NCBI GenBank assembly: GCA_922989275.2
Contig: OV277874.1
Span: 15,922,154-15,986,153 of the forward strand
Source: Gari tellinella
Taxonomy: Eukaryota; Mollusca; Bivalvia; Cardiida; Psammobiidae
Reading direction: 5' to 3'
Length of the DNA: 64,000 nt
The notes below the pieces were generated by a model that was not told the origin of the DNA, made no database searches, and was given only the letters and a program-made list of their open reading frames with translations. Positions 1 through 10,800 of this stretch are shown here, piece after piece; the stretch's first letter is position 1; every line of letters starts with the position of its first letter. The translations under genes and the position numbers were made by a program.

Positions 1-220
1 TTATAAAAAACAATATGTATATGATTTTGATACTTTTATCAACATTTCCTATGTTTAATTGTGATGCGTTTGCGTTTCACTTGCGTTTTACACGGTTAAA
101 ATGACGCCTTCACATCATTGTCCTCGAATTTTTACTCTTTCAAACGAAACGCGCATTTTACGACTGCTGGGCTCGATGTCTGATCAGGATTCAAACTAGT
201 TGACACTCATACAGTTGAGA

Positions 221-356
221 AAACGTTATTCTATCCCAATACACGCGTTTATGCTTAAACTATTATTTGTCTGAATTGTCAAAAAGTTGTCATTTTCTAG
301 ATTTCATAGGAAAGCGTTTGCGTTTGAACGAAAGAATAACGCTTTCTCCACTGTAT
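221..356. mobile_element. MITE family A remnant (pogo/Tigger-like ends)
   Basis: Starts with AGAAAACGTTATTCTATCCC and ends with a near-inverted form running into TTTCTCCACTGTA, the same ends as the cleaner copy at 47631-47876. The central hairpin is missing, so this is an internally deleted copy. Confidence 0.5.
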
Positions 357-464
357 TTCAGACCGGTAGCCAACTCGCAATCGATGGCCATCGATTTCTT
401 TACTGAACACGCTACTGATCAAAATTCAAACTAGTTGGCACTTATACAATGGTGATGACGAGTT

Positions 465-652
465 CATGTCCCGTTTCAACACAAACGCATCGCACTAAAA
501 GTAGAAAAGTACTACATATTCATGTTAGTTTGAGATGCAAATAGTTTAGAGCCTGATGAGACGCCGGGTTGCCTTGCGTCATATCAGACTCAAAACTTGT
601 GATAGGTTTAGCGTAAACGCGTTTTTTTGGGGGAAGACTATTGTCTTCTCCA
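465..652. mobile_element. MITE family A, degenerate
   Basis: Carries the CGTTTCAACACAAACGCA arm, a damaged central hairpin (GAGCCTGATGAGACGCCGGG), and the TTTAGCGTAAACGCG arm. The hairpin's right arm has decayed. Confidence 0.5.
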
Positions 653-655
653 ATA

Positions 656-1066
656 TACAATGGAACCCTTCCAAACCGGAACCTCTAAATACCGGAATTC
701 TCTTTAAACCGGACACCAACTTTGATCCCGTTTCCAACCCTTCTTTTTTAACACATTACACCATAAATACGCTTTTTTACGCCTGAGATTTATTCATACA
801 CTAAAGAAAATACATTCATGAATATGTATCATTAGAAAAACGCTATATTATAGTAGATACTAGCTTAAAGCAGGTTGACAGTAAAGCAGAATGCTCCTTA
901 AGGTGCATTCTGCTTTACTTTCAACCTGATTTAAGTGGTCAGCTATCTTCCATACTGGAAACAAGCTATTTAGTAAATAGTTAAAACCCCTCTAAACTGG
1001 AAACCCCTCTACACCAGATATTTATGTTGTCCCCACACATGTTCGGTTTTTGAAAGCTTTCACTGT
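656..1066. mobile_element. Composite MITE: CAGTGAAACCCCT-type element H with nested hairpin element B
   Basis: The outer parts carry repeated AACCGGA and CTAAAC motifs and end TTTCACTGTA. Nested inside is the B hairpin, AAGCAGGTTGACAGTAAAGC and its complement around a TTAAGG centre at about 868-935. The same outer-plus-inner arrangement recurs at 14270, 51489 and 56954, so the composite moved as a unit. Confidence 0.65.
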
Positions 1067-1091
1067 ATTAATGTTTGCTAACACAAAAAAC

Positions 1092-2369
1092 ACTGTTGTA
1101 GTTGGTACATGGAATGTCAGGTCATTGAGGGAAGAGGGGAAATTGGAAATACTCGCTTACGAGATGAACAGATACAAATGGAACATTTTAGGGCTTTTTG
1201 AAGTTCGTTGGAAAAACATTGGAGAGGCAACCACCAAGGAGGGTCACAAGTTTTACTTCAGTGGTAGCAAGGACAAACATGAACATGGTGTTTGATTTCT
1301 TGTTCACAAGTCTGTACCTGATTGTGTGATAGGATGTCGACCTATCTCTAGTCGACTCATTACCCGTCGTCTACGTGTAGCGCCGTTTAACATCACCATT
1401 ATACAAGCGTATGCACCAACAACAGACTATGACGACGAGGCTGTCGAAGAGTTTTATGCACACATACAAGACAGCATAGATCAAGCTCCAAAGCAAGATA
1501 TTATTGTGGTACAAGGAGATTGGAATGCTAAAGTGGGAGAAGACGCCTTCGAAAATTGGAAAAGTACCTGTGGTCGGTACTGCAACAGCAAGTCAAACGA
1601 AAGAGGCCTGAGACTTTTGGAATTTGCTGCATACAACAACCTTATCTTAGCTAACACACTCGGCCAGCACAAAACTTCTAGAAAAGTCACATGGCATAGT
1701 CCAAACGGAGAGCATCACAATCAGATAGACTACATCATGGTGAAAAGCCGCTTTAAGTCGAGCATAAACGTAATGAAGACAAGGAGCTTCCCAGGCGCCG
1801 ATATCAGCAGTGACCATGAACGTGTCATGATGAACTTCAAACTTCACCTAAAGAATGTCAAGAAGCCGGGAAACACCAGGATCAAGTTTGACCTTGAGAA
1901 ACTGAGAGACCCAAAAGTATTGGAAGCTTTTCAAGCAATGATTGGAGGGAAATTTGCAGCACTGACTATTCTTGGTGTTGACGGGAGTGACACAGACGAG
2001 TTGACTGACACATTCAACACAGCTGTCAATGACACAGCCACTGAGATCCTCGGGAAAAAGCGCATTATCAAGAAGCCCTGGGTCACAGCTGATATATTAG
2101 ATCTGTGTGATAAACTGAGAGAATTAAAGAAGAAAAAGAATGTTGCGCAAGGTGCAATTCAGTATAGGAAGGTGAACAGCGACATCAAGAAAGCAGTGAA
2201 AGGTGCAAAGGAAAAGTGGATAGCAGAGCAGTGCCAGGACATTGAAAACAACCTCAAGAGAAACAACAGCAAGAAAGCATACCAAATAGTAAAAGACCTA
2301 ACAAGCACAAAACAAGTTAAAACCTCTACAATACAAGATAAAAGTGGGAACATTTTAACAGAAGAATGA
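1092..2369 (+). pseudogene. LINE endonuclease region and RT linker
   Basis: The frame opens with GTWNVRSL, the typical start of exonuclease-endonuclease-phosphatase LINE endonucleases (often annotated craniofacial development protein 2-like). Further on are QGDWNAKVG (about 1513-1540) and SDHERVMM (about 1809-1832), which supply catalytic Asp and the Ser-Asp-His triad. A TGA at 1293 interrupts the frame after HGV, where family members continue GFLVH, suggesting a GGA-to-TGA change. A second TGA at 2367 precedes the linker to the RT (EILNRWTEYCSELY). This protein would nick target DNA for target-primed reverse transcription; here it cannot be made whole. The beginning of the family protein appears to be missing. 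Confidence 0.75.
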
Positions 2370-2469
2370 GAAATACTGAACAGATGGACAGAATACTGCT
2401 CTGAACTGTATAGCTATAGAGCCTCAGGAGATCCAGAAGTTCTGAACGTCCCGCCAGCGACCAACACAG

Positions 2470-3955
2470 ACAGTCATCCTATCTTTCGCGAAGAGGTGGA
2501 GCTTGCAGTGAAGTCGTTGAAGAAGGGGAAATCAGCAGGAGTAGACAATATCCCAGGTGAACTAGTCCAAGCAGGGGGGAAGCTATGATAAGTGCACTTC
2601 ATACAATATGTAATAGAATTTGGCAAACAGAAGAATGGCCTACGGCATGGACACAGTCGCTTGTCAAAGCTCTTCCAAAGAAAGGCAACCTTCAATTGTG
2701 CCAGAATTATCGAACCATCAGCCTCATAAGTCATCCAAGTAAAGTAATGCTGAAAGTCATTCTCAACAGACTTAAACCACAAGCTGAAGAGATAATAGCT
2801 GAGGAGCAGGCTGGGTTTCGACCAGGGCGCAGTACTACTGAACAGATATTCAACCTCAGAATACTGTGCGAGAAGTACTTGCAACATCAACAAGACTTGT
2901 ACCATGTCTTTATAGATTTCAAGAAGGCATTCGATAGGGTATGCCATGAGGCACTGTGGGCCACAATGAGACTGTACAATATTAACGCCAACCTTACAAA
3001 AGCGATACAGAATCTGTATGACAGAGCAACAAGTGCAGTGTACTTCAATAGTAGTGTAGGAGAGTGGTTCAGAATGACAGTGGGTGTACGGCAAGGATGT
3101 TTACTCTCCCCAACCCTCTTCAACATCTTCCTGGAGAGAATTATGTCAGACGCTCTGGCAGACCACGAAGGAACCTTCAGCATCGGTGGTAGGATAGTAA
3201 CCAATCTACGCTTCGCTGATGACATAGACGGCCTAGATGGGAAGGAAGAGGAGTTAGTCAAGCTAGTGGAACGCCTAGATGAGTCATCTACCAACTATGG
3301 CATGCAAATTAGTGCAGAGAAGACTAAGATCATGACCAACAATACCAATGGCATCAGCACAGATATACAGGTGAAGGGAGAGAAGCTGGGTTGTGTTGAT
3401 AGTTTCAAGTACCTGGGTGCCATAGTCAGCGATCAAGGATCAAAGCCGGAGATACTTGCAAGAGCAGCACAGACCACAGCAGCACTTGCAAAGCTGAAGC
3501 CAATATTGGATGACCGAAGCATAAGCCTCAGCTCAAAAATAAGGTTTATGCGTGCACTGGTGATGTCCATAATCATGTATGCAAGTGAATCTTGGACTTT
3601 GAACGCAGATTTGGAACGCAGGATAAGCGCACTTGAGATGAGGTGCTTCAGGAAACTATTGTGTATATCATACACTGAGCACATCACAAATGAAGAAGTT
3701 TGCTGCAGGATAAGGGAAGCCATTGGACCATTTGAGGATTTGCTAACAACTGTGAACAAGGCACAGTAAGCGGAGGGAGAAGAAGAGGTCGACAGAGAAA
3801 ACGTTGGGAAGACAACATTGCAGATTGGACAGGCATGGGTCTGAAGGAAACAGTGCGAAAAGCCGAAAACAGAGCGGAATGGAAGGAGCTGGTTGCCAGG
3901 TCATCTGCAGTGCCCCTACGGTCCTCCGGACTAAGGGATAGGTGAAGGTGAAGGA
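2470..3955 (+). pseudogene. LINE reverse transcriptase with C-terminal basic tail
   Basis: The RT begins in the frame of the endonuclease (VKSLKKGKSAGVDNIPGEL, about 2506-2562), then shifts at a run of six G near 2574-2579 into the frame used to 3769. Motifs in order are LPKKGNLQLCQNYRTISL, GFRPGRSTTEQIF, FIDFKKAFDRV (about 2909), VGVRQGCLLSPTLFNIFLE, RFADDIDG (about 3209), and SFKYLG. The FADD catalytic pair is present. After 3769 the frame is lost and a short deletion removes part of the C-terminus. GGRRRGRQRKRWEDNIADW is readable at about 3771-3830. One frameshift and one deletion make it a pseudogene, though otherwise well preserved. Confidence 0.78.
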
Positions 3956-3980
3956 ATATCAAGAAACCTAACGTTATAAA

Positions 3981-4172
3981 CAAAGCTCCAGATAAAGGGA
4001 GTAATTCAAAAACTAAAATATTTATTTTTGCATTAAACCCTATGGTGTCACTACTCATTAGAATCGTCTCGAAGAGACGATTCTGACGAGTAGTAACACC
4101 ATAGAATTTGGTACTATGTGAGTGAGAAAATGTCGAATTTGTTCAGTTTACTCTCTCTTATCTAGAGCCCTG
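3981..4172. mobile_element. hAT-like palindromic MITE, family C
   Basis: Ends AGCTCCAGATAA and TTATCTAGAGCCCTG are inverted repeats of the CAGGGCTCCAGATAAG type. The centre is a long hairpin (CATTAGAATCGTCTCGAAGA and complement). TATAAA flanks both sides. The family recurs at 5400, 14818, 24274, 32960, 40270 and 52040. Confidence 0.7.
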
Positions 4173-4407
4173 TATAAATATAAAATATTTGAACTGTTTC
4201 CCTTGACAACTGACATGATATTGTCGAATGTATTGACAATTGACTATGTCATTAGATATTTATGTCAATCTTTAGGTCAAAGTCAAAATAATAAGAAAAA
4301 ATAACGTGGTTATTAGGATCACAGTTTTTCTATTGTATTCGGGGCGTTATGACGTTAGTGGCACTCAAGTCGTTTGGGAAAGGGATTGTGATGGCAAACG
4401 GTAAAAA

Positions 4408-4745
4408 ATAGAGAATAAATCATTCCTTCGGATTGATATGAAAAATATATCACGAGAATGGGTTGTTATCTGGTTAAAAACGAGTCCGCTAGATAACAAC
4501 CCATTCGAGTGATGTATTTTACAAATATTTTCGAAGGAATTGATTATTCTATTTGTTATTAACATTTTAATGAAGTTTTTACAGAAAAAACACACAAAAC
4601 TAATTGTTTATGCGCGACGTCACTAAAGATATTTCGACGTGACGTCACTAAAAGTGATATCATCACTAGTGATGATATTATGTGTGACGATATGAAATTT
4701 ATCTAACTGAGAAATTTCTATAAATCATCGATAGGTATATAATAA
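4408..4745. mobile_element. Foldback element J
   Basis: Contains an imperfect inverted repeat (GAATGGGTTGTTATCT and AGATAACAACCCATTC) followed by GTGATATCATCACTAGTGAT and a tail ending CATCGATAGGTATATAA. The same unit lies inverted at 9117-9385. The homologous site in copy 2 (about 36875) lacks it, so it inserted after the duplication or was lost there. Confidence 0.6.
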
Positions 4746-5062
4746 ATATCATAAATGTTGAAGAAAAAATAATTTATATGTACCAGCGGCCAGCGGTCTA
4801 GATTCGAACCATTTTCTAAATAATTTAATATTGGTTGTTTTCATTACTTTTGAATAGCTGTGATTGGCTGTAAGTTTTTGTTCATAACCCCGCTGCATGA
4901 CAAAGGACACAAAATGACGTCATTGGCGTTACTACAACAACGTCACGTTTTGGCGGTAAAACATATGGCGGAGGGACTACAACCTACGGCTTAAAAATGT
5001 TAAATACTGAGCACTCATGTCAAATTCTCTATTTCATTTCTTTCATAAAGTCAGTAGTGATA
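4746..5062. other. Non-coding, shared by both copies
   Basis: No gene seen. The sequence corresponds to 36890-37100 plus 37868-37963 in copy 2. It contains a B-box-like CTAGATTCGAACC at about 4799 but no A-box, so no tRNA or SINE call is made. Confidence 0.4.
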
Positions 5063-5291
5063 TTAACCCGTTTGTGCCAACGATTCCATATATGGGACAT
5101 AGGCAAACAGTGTAAACTTTGATCAGACGCCGCATAATACGGCGTCTGGTCAGAGTCTACAATGTTTGCTGATAGCAATTTCAATATAAAACAAAACGAA
5201 AATTAAAATTCAGATCCGGCTACCCTAAGATAACAAATGGGTAAAGCTAATATATAAGAATGGAAGAAACCACTGGGCGCAAAAGGGTTAA
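5063..5291. mobile_element. piggyBac-like MITE, family F
   Basis: TTAA on both sides, inverted ends CCCGTTTGTGCCAACG and GGGCGCAAAAGGG, and a central hairpin CAGTGTAAACTTTGATCAGACGC with its complement. TTAA target duplication is the hallmark of piggyBac-type transposition. The same insertion is present in copy 2 (37964-38191), so it predates the duplication. Confidence 0.75.
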
Positions 5292-5399
5292 TTTATAAAG
5301 AATAATTCGAATATTTATTTTGTTTACGGAAAACCCCAGTTCACACTGAACTGTTTGAAACCGCTTCATTTCATGTTATACTCACACACTTCTGGTTTA

Positions 5400-5582
5400 G
5401 AGGGGAGTATTTTAAAAAAAAAAAAATCTTTATTTCTACTATAAACCCTATGGTGTCACTACTCATTAGAATCGTCTCGAAGAGACAATTCTAATGAGAA
5501 GTAATACCATAGGATTTGGTGCTAAAATGAGTGAGAAAATGCTGGATTTGTTCAGTTTACTTCCTCTTATCTGTAGCCCTGG
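5400..5582. mobile_element. hAT-like MITE, family C
   Basis: Central hairpin GTGTCACTACTCATTAGAAT with complement and right end CTTATCTGTAGCCCTG. The left end is degraded to GGGGAGTATTTT followed by a run of A. Confidence 0.6.
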
Positions 5583-6640
5583 GTTTACACTGTATTAATG
5601 ATACATAAAAAAAATGATAAAAATATATAATATGAGGCGAATTCCTAGTTTAAATATAAATTGCTACCTCTGCGTACGAGTCGAAATTAATGGCAAACAA
5701 CTTGATTTGAGCTATTTGCTCAAATCTGACCAACAAAATCTTGAGAACAATTTCAGGTTCATTTTAAACTCAACTTTGTCAACTTTTATTATTTATCAAA
5801 GTGTCACATATAAAAGTTACATCATTCAATTACAATAAATATTTCTTGGTATACTTTTAAACTCGGCCGTTAGTCAACCTATGAGAAACTATTATCACAT
5901 GCATTTACATAACATAACACTTACAATGAATGTAGTAAATACTAATCGTTATGACTAGAATGAAAGGCCTGAGAGGACAGATAGTGCTGGATGATTAGAG
6001 GTTTTATTTATCTGAAATAGTGAATAATAAGGGATTTTTGTTCGAGTGTTTCTGGTTTGAATCTTTTGAATATGAAGAAGCTACTGTCAGAACTGGGCTG
6101 AAACATAAGCAGACAGCAAACGATATACTAGTATTCTGCCGAAACTTCCAGGTGACTTTCTTGACATTTAGGACTCTATGCATAAGAAGGGTAAAATGTG
6201 CATAACAAACCCTTTTTTTTTGTTCAGATACAAAATTATTGATAATTGAAATGAATAACTAACTAAACAGAAAAATAGAGATAGCAAGTACCTGTTTTAT
6301 CAACAACACCCATGACACATCCTCTTATCAAGCTATTTCCATTACCGGTACATGTACATGTATATGTTATTTATTTCACTAGCGTCAGCAGAGTTATTTT
6401 CCTTACAATAAAAAATGACAAAGGGGAAAAACAAAATATTGCTGCCCGGGTGCATGGCATTTTCTCTCATCATTATTTTTCCATATATGAAATTTCATTA
6501 CAATAACATCAGTAGAACTGTGGTTGTCTTCCGGACAAGAAAATGTCACAAAGGGAAATAACTCCAAAAAAAATTATGTCAGAGTAATGGCCCTTGCAAA
6601 TGGCACTTCCTCTTATTAGGCTCTTTCCAAATATTCATTT
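5583..6640. other. Non-coding stretch in copy 1 only
   Basis: No supported gene or clear repeat. Short open frames at 5614-5838 and 6020-6205 have no recognisable domain and no counterpart in copy 2, which lacks about 5292-7660. Confidence 0.4.
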
Positions 6641-6890
6641 TACCCATTACCCCATAACCTGTTTCTAGGTTTGAAAATAGGTGGCCACCTAAAGCAGGTT
6701 GAAAGTAAAGCAGAATGCGCTTCAAGGCACACTCTGCTTTACTTTCAAACTGCTTAAAGCTACCATCTACTAGGATATAGAAACTTATTTCTTATCTTTC
6801 AGTTTAATGACTGTATAAAGTGGAATTATTTTCTTCAGTGGAGGAATAAATGAAAGTCGTAAAATGCATATTTATGGGGTAATGGGTTAA
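6641..6890. mobile_element. piggyBac-like MITE, family B (solo)
   Basis: Inverted ends CCCATTACCCCATAA and TTATGGGGTAATGGG with TTAA at the right edge (TTTA at the left). The centre is the B hairpin (GCAGGTTGAAAGTAAAGCAG and near complement). Confidence 0.7.
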
Positions 6891-7778
6891 CAAACATAAG
6901 TTTTTATCGGGGAATTGGTTAACTAACCTCAGCAGAATTGTAATTATCTCCTTGACAAGAAAAATGACAAGACATACAGATAACTCTGACAATACCAATA
7001 TTAAAGATGTGTATAAATATGGGATAACATTATCACATAACTGTCAGAGGACCACTTCCTGATCCTGTTTCTGTAAGTATGAAGCACACTGAACAATTTC
7101 TAAACTTTAGCAGACAACATGTTCAGCAGACACCACCAGTTCTGTTGGTCTGTCACTGAGGTCAAATATTAGACAATAGCTGCAGTAGCATCTAGTAGCT
7201 ACTGGCTTACCCTTTTTATACTGAAATGATGTCTGCTTTAAATCTACTGTATGTGAAAAATGTCAAAAAAATCAATTAAGAAAATGTAAAGTATGTAAAT
7301 GAGTGGCAAATAGTTTGGGTCCAGATTAGATGCAGCATTATGTTGCGTCTGACATGGATCCAAACTGGATTGCGAACTATTTTTGGGCTGTGCGGTAAAG
7401 TGTACACGTATACACGTTTAGGCCAAATCACAGCCTGAGCTCTATGGAAAACAGCCGAATCACTCAATGATATAGAATTAAGAAGGGAAAGTAGTTTTTT
7501 AAAAAATAATTGCTACGCAATCTGGTCGTAATTTTCTGAAATGGTATCAAGCACTAAAAACACCGTTGATATTTTCCAATTACTAGTATATAAAAGCTAA
7601 TACGCATAGACCCGAATGTGTACTCGACACTATTAAATTTATTGCACACAGCACGTAGAATCTTAATTGACTATTTGCAGCTTATGGTACAATTTGCAGT
7701 TCTGCTCGGATGTATGCTGCAGGAAAGGAGCACGGTACTATTTTGTAGTTTACAATGAGAAAGGCACCAGACTCTTTA
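6891..7778. other. Non-coding; includes a dispersed repeat at about 7300-7510
   Basis: No gene supported. Positions 7305-7400 hold a decayed family A hairpin (TTTGGGTCCAGATTAGATGC). Positions 7395-7500 match, in inverse orientation, the sequence at about 63035-63125 (CTACTTTCCCTTCTTAATTC), so this is a repeat and not a unique promoter. Confidence 0.45.
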
Positions 7779-8012
7779 TTAACCATTTCATGATCAAATT
7801 TATCGTGAGACTTTTACCCCTTTCACCGCTTTATTGTCGTCTGCTTCAATATTATTGTCTGCAATTTCAGTTCAAAACAGATTTGAGACAGTATAACTGA
7901 CGTTTTTTCAAAACAAGTAGCAAACAATTTTGATCCTGTTACGCGGCGTCTGATCCGGATCAGAATTGTTTGTAGACACGCTTTATGGCGTCATTCAGAG
8001 TGAAAGGATTAA
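7779..8012. mobile_element. TTAA-flanked MITE, family I
   Basis: TTAA at both edges, right end GAGTGAAAGGATTAA, and a hairpin core CGCGGCGTCTGATCCGGATC near the right end. The counterpart is 38536-38749 in copy 2; a right-half fragment lies at 34265-34370. Confidence 0.6.
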
Positions 8013-8073
8013 GTTTATTTGAGGTAAATATCATTTTACACCATTCGCAACTTCAGCCTTAAATTGTTGCACG

Positions 8074-8152
8074 AGTTTTACCGTGTTTTACCGTGTTTTA
8101 CCGTGTTTTATTGTGTTTTACCGTGTTTTATTGTGTTTTACCGTGTTTTATG
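8074..8152 (+). repeat. 10-bp tandem repeat upstream of exon 1
   Basis: About eight units of TTTTACCGTG or TTTTATTGTG. Copy 2 keeps only about two units at 38812-38835, so the array changed length after duplication. Confidence 0.85.
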
Positions 8153-8278
8153 TATTTTGCGTTTTTTTCAGTGTTTCGTAATTAACATAATAAAAATTAT
8201 ATTCAATGCATTGGTGTTCAAATAGCTGTTAGCCATATCGTATAATCTCTTGTTATAACTAATATATTTACTTTTCAG

Positions 8279-8580
8279 ACCTGTTTCGTTTCACGTTTGT
8301 CGCATGTCTTATGATACTAACGAGCGTATTCGCAGATATCTACAGCAGTTTCTATGGCGTCACTCATGGCTGTGACGTCACATACGGGATCGTCATAGGA
8401 ACTGCCTTCAACATTCGTTCCATTACGAAATGCTGTTTTCAATGTCACAGGATCAGTCAGTGTCTTTCCGTTAAGTACGATCAGGGCAACTCTAGGTGTC
8501 ATCTAAACTCATACCGACACCCATTGGTCAACAACACGGACACGTGCACAACGATATTAACATATGCTGATCTTATCAAA
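8279..8580 (+). CDS. Exon 1, copy 1: signal peptide end and PAN/Apple-like domain
   Basis: Acceptor TTACTTTTCAG ends at 8278 and donor GTAAGA starts at 8581. The frame reads FRFTFVACLMILTSVFA, a hydrophobic secretion signal with a likely cleavage after Ala, then about 82 residues with seven cysteines. These include the KCCFQC pair-and-single pattern and SQCLSVKYD, typical of PAN/Apple-like folds. The in-frame upstream stop at 8260 lies before any Met, so translation starts in an upstream exon or at Met 8311. The exon ends in phase 0. The copy 2 exon is 38923-39224, with about one residue in five changed and all seven cysteines kept. The exon boundary is inferred from consensus sites and conservation, not transcripts. 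Confidence 0.72.
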
Positions 8581-8808
8581 GTAAGAATTTGACTTCTTTA
8601 CCCACCATTCGACCCCTTTTGGATGAGCTTTATAATGTTATACCGCTAACCTCCTTCACTGTCAATATTTGCGTACAGTTAGTGCCACATCAACATCCAA
8701 TTGTTTTCTTGCATTAATCTGTTTTCAGTATCTTTAAAAAAAAACTTTTTTAAAAAACATACTGGTAGTCCATCAATGGTTGTCAATTGTATTCGGCATG
8801 TCACCACA

Positions 8809-8872
8809 GGGCTCCAAATAAGGAGAGTATTTCAAAAACTAAAATCTCTATTTCTGTAATTAAACCCTATTA
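8809..8872. mobile_element. hAT-like MITE C, left-end fragment
   Basis: AGGGCTCCAAATAAGGAGAG through AAACCCTATT is the left arm only. It is cut off by the family H/B fragment that follows. A fuller copy sits at the homologous place in copy 2 (40270-40440). Confidence 0.6.
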
Positions 8873-9052
8873 AGCCTTAACGCGCATTCTGCTTTACTTT
8901 CAACCTGCTTTAAGTGATCAGCTATCTTCCCTACTAAAACCAAGCTATTGGGTAATGGGTTAATATCCTTCTAAACTATAAACTCCTCTAAACGGGAAAT
9001 TCATGTTGGTCCAACCAATGTCCGGTTTTACAGGGGTTTCACTGTGTATCAA
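8873..9052. mobile_element. H/B composite MITE, right half
   Basis: Begins within the B hairpin (GCGCATTCTGCTTTACTTTC) and runs to the H end AGGGGTTTCACTGTG. The homologous copy 2 element is split by later sequence (40665-40850 and 42371-42420). Confidence 0.6.
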
Positions 9053-9116
9053 ACCAAGTGAAAAGTATATATTACTAGGACAGAGATGTTATAGAAACAG
9101 ATAAGAGCCTTTATTA

Positions 9117-9385
9117 TATACATGTATATACATATCGATGATTTATAGAGATTTCTCAGTTAGATAAATTTGATATCGTCACTGTTGATATCATCACTAC
9201 ATGTAGTGACGATATCACTTTTTGTGTCGTCACGTCATAATTTGTTTAGTGACGTCGCGGTAATAAATTGTGTGTGTTTTTTTCTGTCCTGCGGACTCGT
9301 TTTTCAACCAGATAACAACCCATTCTCGTGATATATTTTTCATATCAATCCAAAGAAATTGATTATCCTCTATATAGCAAGATGA
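9117..9385. mobile_element. Foldback element J, inverted copy
   Basis: TATCGATGATTTATAGAGAT, GATATCATCACTACATG and CAGATAACAACCCATTCTCG occur here in the reverse order and orientation of 4408-4745. Copy 2 lacks it at about 42465, so it is a copy 1-specific insertion in intron 1. Confidence 0.6.
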
Positions 9386-9559
9386 TTCAAAAACAAATTA
9401 ACCCAAGATAATGATGACCCTTTAGTAAGATGACCCTAAGGCATTATGATCCTACCTAAAGCAGAAATTCCTCATTAAGATTCTGTTAATGTTTTTAAAA
9501 TATATTTGCTTATAAGTCTGGATTGTTTTGATTTATTTTGATTTTACATTACTATAACA

Positions 9560-9784
9560 TTATTATGTCATATCGCGACGTCAAGCTAATTACAGGTGGG
9601 AGAAGACACCAGAATCCCTTTCTGCACTGTTTCGAACACAAAACGGCAACTGAGTAGAACAGACGACCTTCCGCAAACCTGCTGGAAGTTTTCCTTATAC
9701 ATGACAATTCCGAAGAGCCCAGACCGGGTTCGAACCCACGTAGTCAGCCACAGTGCCTTTAACCACTAGGCCAAGGAAGCACGA
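9560..9784 (-). mobile_element. tRNA-derived SINE in intron 1
   Basis: Read on the minus strand, the head contains an A-box-like TGGCCTAGTGGTTAAAGGC and a B-box GGGTTCGAACCCGG at normal tRNA spacing. This is followed by an unrelated body (GGAATTGTCATGTATAAGG) and a tail ending near TGACATAATAATG. RNA polymerase III would transcribe an intact copy. The homologous SINE in copy 2 is split (42660-42770 and 44102-44190). Confidence 0.72.
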
Positions 9785-9822
9785 AGGCATAAACTTATAT
9801 TAAACATCCATTTTACCTTTAG

Positions 9823-9961
9823 AGTTCAAACAGAAAGCTGATCAACGACAAGTGCACTAGTTCCTCCGAATGCTGGGTACCAAACAGCTACTGTAACATT
9901 GACAAATGCCAGTGTGAGCCGGGTTACAGCTACAAACTGGCCAATGAAAGCTGCGTCACGT
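9823..9961 (+). CDS. Exon 2, copy 1: EGF-like domain
   Basis: Acceptor TTTTACCTTTAG ends at 9822, donor GTAAGT starts at 9962, and the exon is 139 bp, in phase 0 and out with one base over. It encodes 46 residues with six cysteines spaced as in compact EGF/EB-type modules: DKCTSSSEC, PNSYC, DKCQCEPGYSY, ESC. EGF-like modules are extracellular and stabilised by three disulfides. Only three residues differ from the copy 2 exon (44238-44376), making this the most conserved of the three exons. Confidence 0.8.
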
Positions 9962-10170
9962 GTAAGTAAACCTTCATTTGCTTATTATTTTGAGTTGGTT
10001 AAAATATACAAAAAGTTATAAAAATGTATTCTGATTGACAAAGTGTTATCTTTTAAATACAGTCGAACCTCGATAATTCGAACTCGCTTTAGTTCGAACA
10101 TACCCATTTTTTAAAGTTAAACGAGGCTTAGCCGCCACGTTTTAACTTTAAAATAAAGGTATATTCCACT

Positions 10171-10411
10171 TAACCCTTTCAACCCTAAATACCTCTTGTG
10201 GGTATTTATTATACTTTTGGACTCTTCTAGTACATGCATTTTGAACCAGTCTACTGTTACAAGTTTGATATGAAAACAAAAAGCAATTAAAATATCAAAC
10301 AGTGCAGACCCTGATCAGAGGGCTCCTATAGGAGCCCTCTGATCAGGGTCTACGCTGTTTGCATATGTAATAAGTAATCTCTACAGAGGGCTGTAGGGTT
10401 GAAAGGGTTAA
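10171..10411. mobile_element. piggyBac-like MITE, family G, in intron 2
   Basis: TTAA on both edges, inverted ends CCCTTTCAACCCTA and TAGGGTTGAAAGGG, and a perfect central hairpin (CCTGATCAGAGGGCTCCTAT and complement). The homologous copy 2 site near 44836 is empty, so insertion followed duplication. The family A, D and F core is here replaced by GATCAGAGGGCTCC. Confidence 0.8.
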
Positions 10412-10574
10412 GCCAGATAGGCTTAATCAAAATTCAACTAATGAAATACGTGTACGATCGATTTCAGTGAATTCGAAGTACCTAGTTTCGACTGTATCTC
10501 AATTAGCCCCCATATGTCTTGTTACTGTGTGAGAATAATCTAAGTGGGAAATAGATTGGATCCACCTGTGGTCT

Positions 10575-10800
10575 AAAACGTTGTTCTGTCCCGTTTAAAC
10601 GCAAACGAAATGCAATAAAACGTAGAAAAGTACATTTTTGTCAATTCTGACAATATCCTGTTTATCTTAGTGGCAAACAGTATTGAGCCGGATCAGACGC
10701 CGGGTTACCCGGCGTCTGATCTGGTTCCAAACTGTTTGCAAAGGAAATAAACGTTTTAGCTTAAACGCGTTTATTGGGAAAGAATACCGTTTTCCCCCAT
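10575..10800. mobile_element. MITE family A in intron 2
   Basis: Ends with the CGTTTAAACGCAAACG and TTTAGCTTAAACGCG arms, with the perfect central hairpin GATCAGACGCCGGGTTACC and complement. Present at the homologous place in copy 2 (45085-45275), where the hairpin's right arm is deleted. Confidence 0.7.

Larger units (their letters stand above)
1..655. other. Non-coding flank with MITE remnants
   Basis: No supported gene. The stretch contains two remnants of the TA-flanked MITE family A (about 221-356 and 465-652), which share the GTTTAAACGC and ACGCGTTTA end motifs with better copies elsewhere. The rest is unassigned AT-rich sequence. Confidence 0.5.
1090..3960 (+). mobile_element. RTE-like non-LTR retrotransposon, 5' truncated and inactivated
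   Basis: An apurinic-type endonuclease domain is followed by a reverse transcriptase and a basic C-terminal tail, ending in a short GGTGAA repeat tail (about 3941-3953). The tail repeat is typical of RTE/CR1-type LINEs. The flanks CACTGTATTAATGTTTGC (1060) and TATAAATATAAAATA (4174) match contiguous sequence at about 36607-36660 in copy 2, marking an insertion relative to that copy. RTE assignment rests on domain order and motif wording and is an inference. Confidence 0.75.

Noticed and set aside
2474..3294. Long minus-strand open frames of 135-206 codons
   Set aside because: They are antisense shadows of the well-supported RT frame at 2585-3769.
4787..4815. tRNA or SINE from the B-box-like CTAGATTCGAACC
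   Set aside because: No A-box at a suitable distance in this or the copy 2 version (about 36925).
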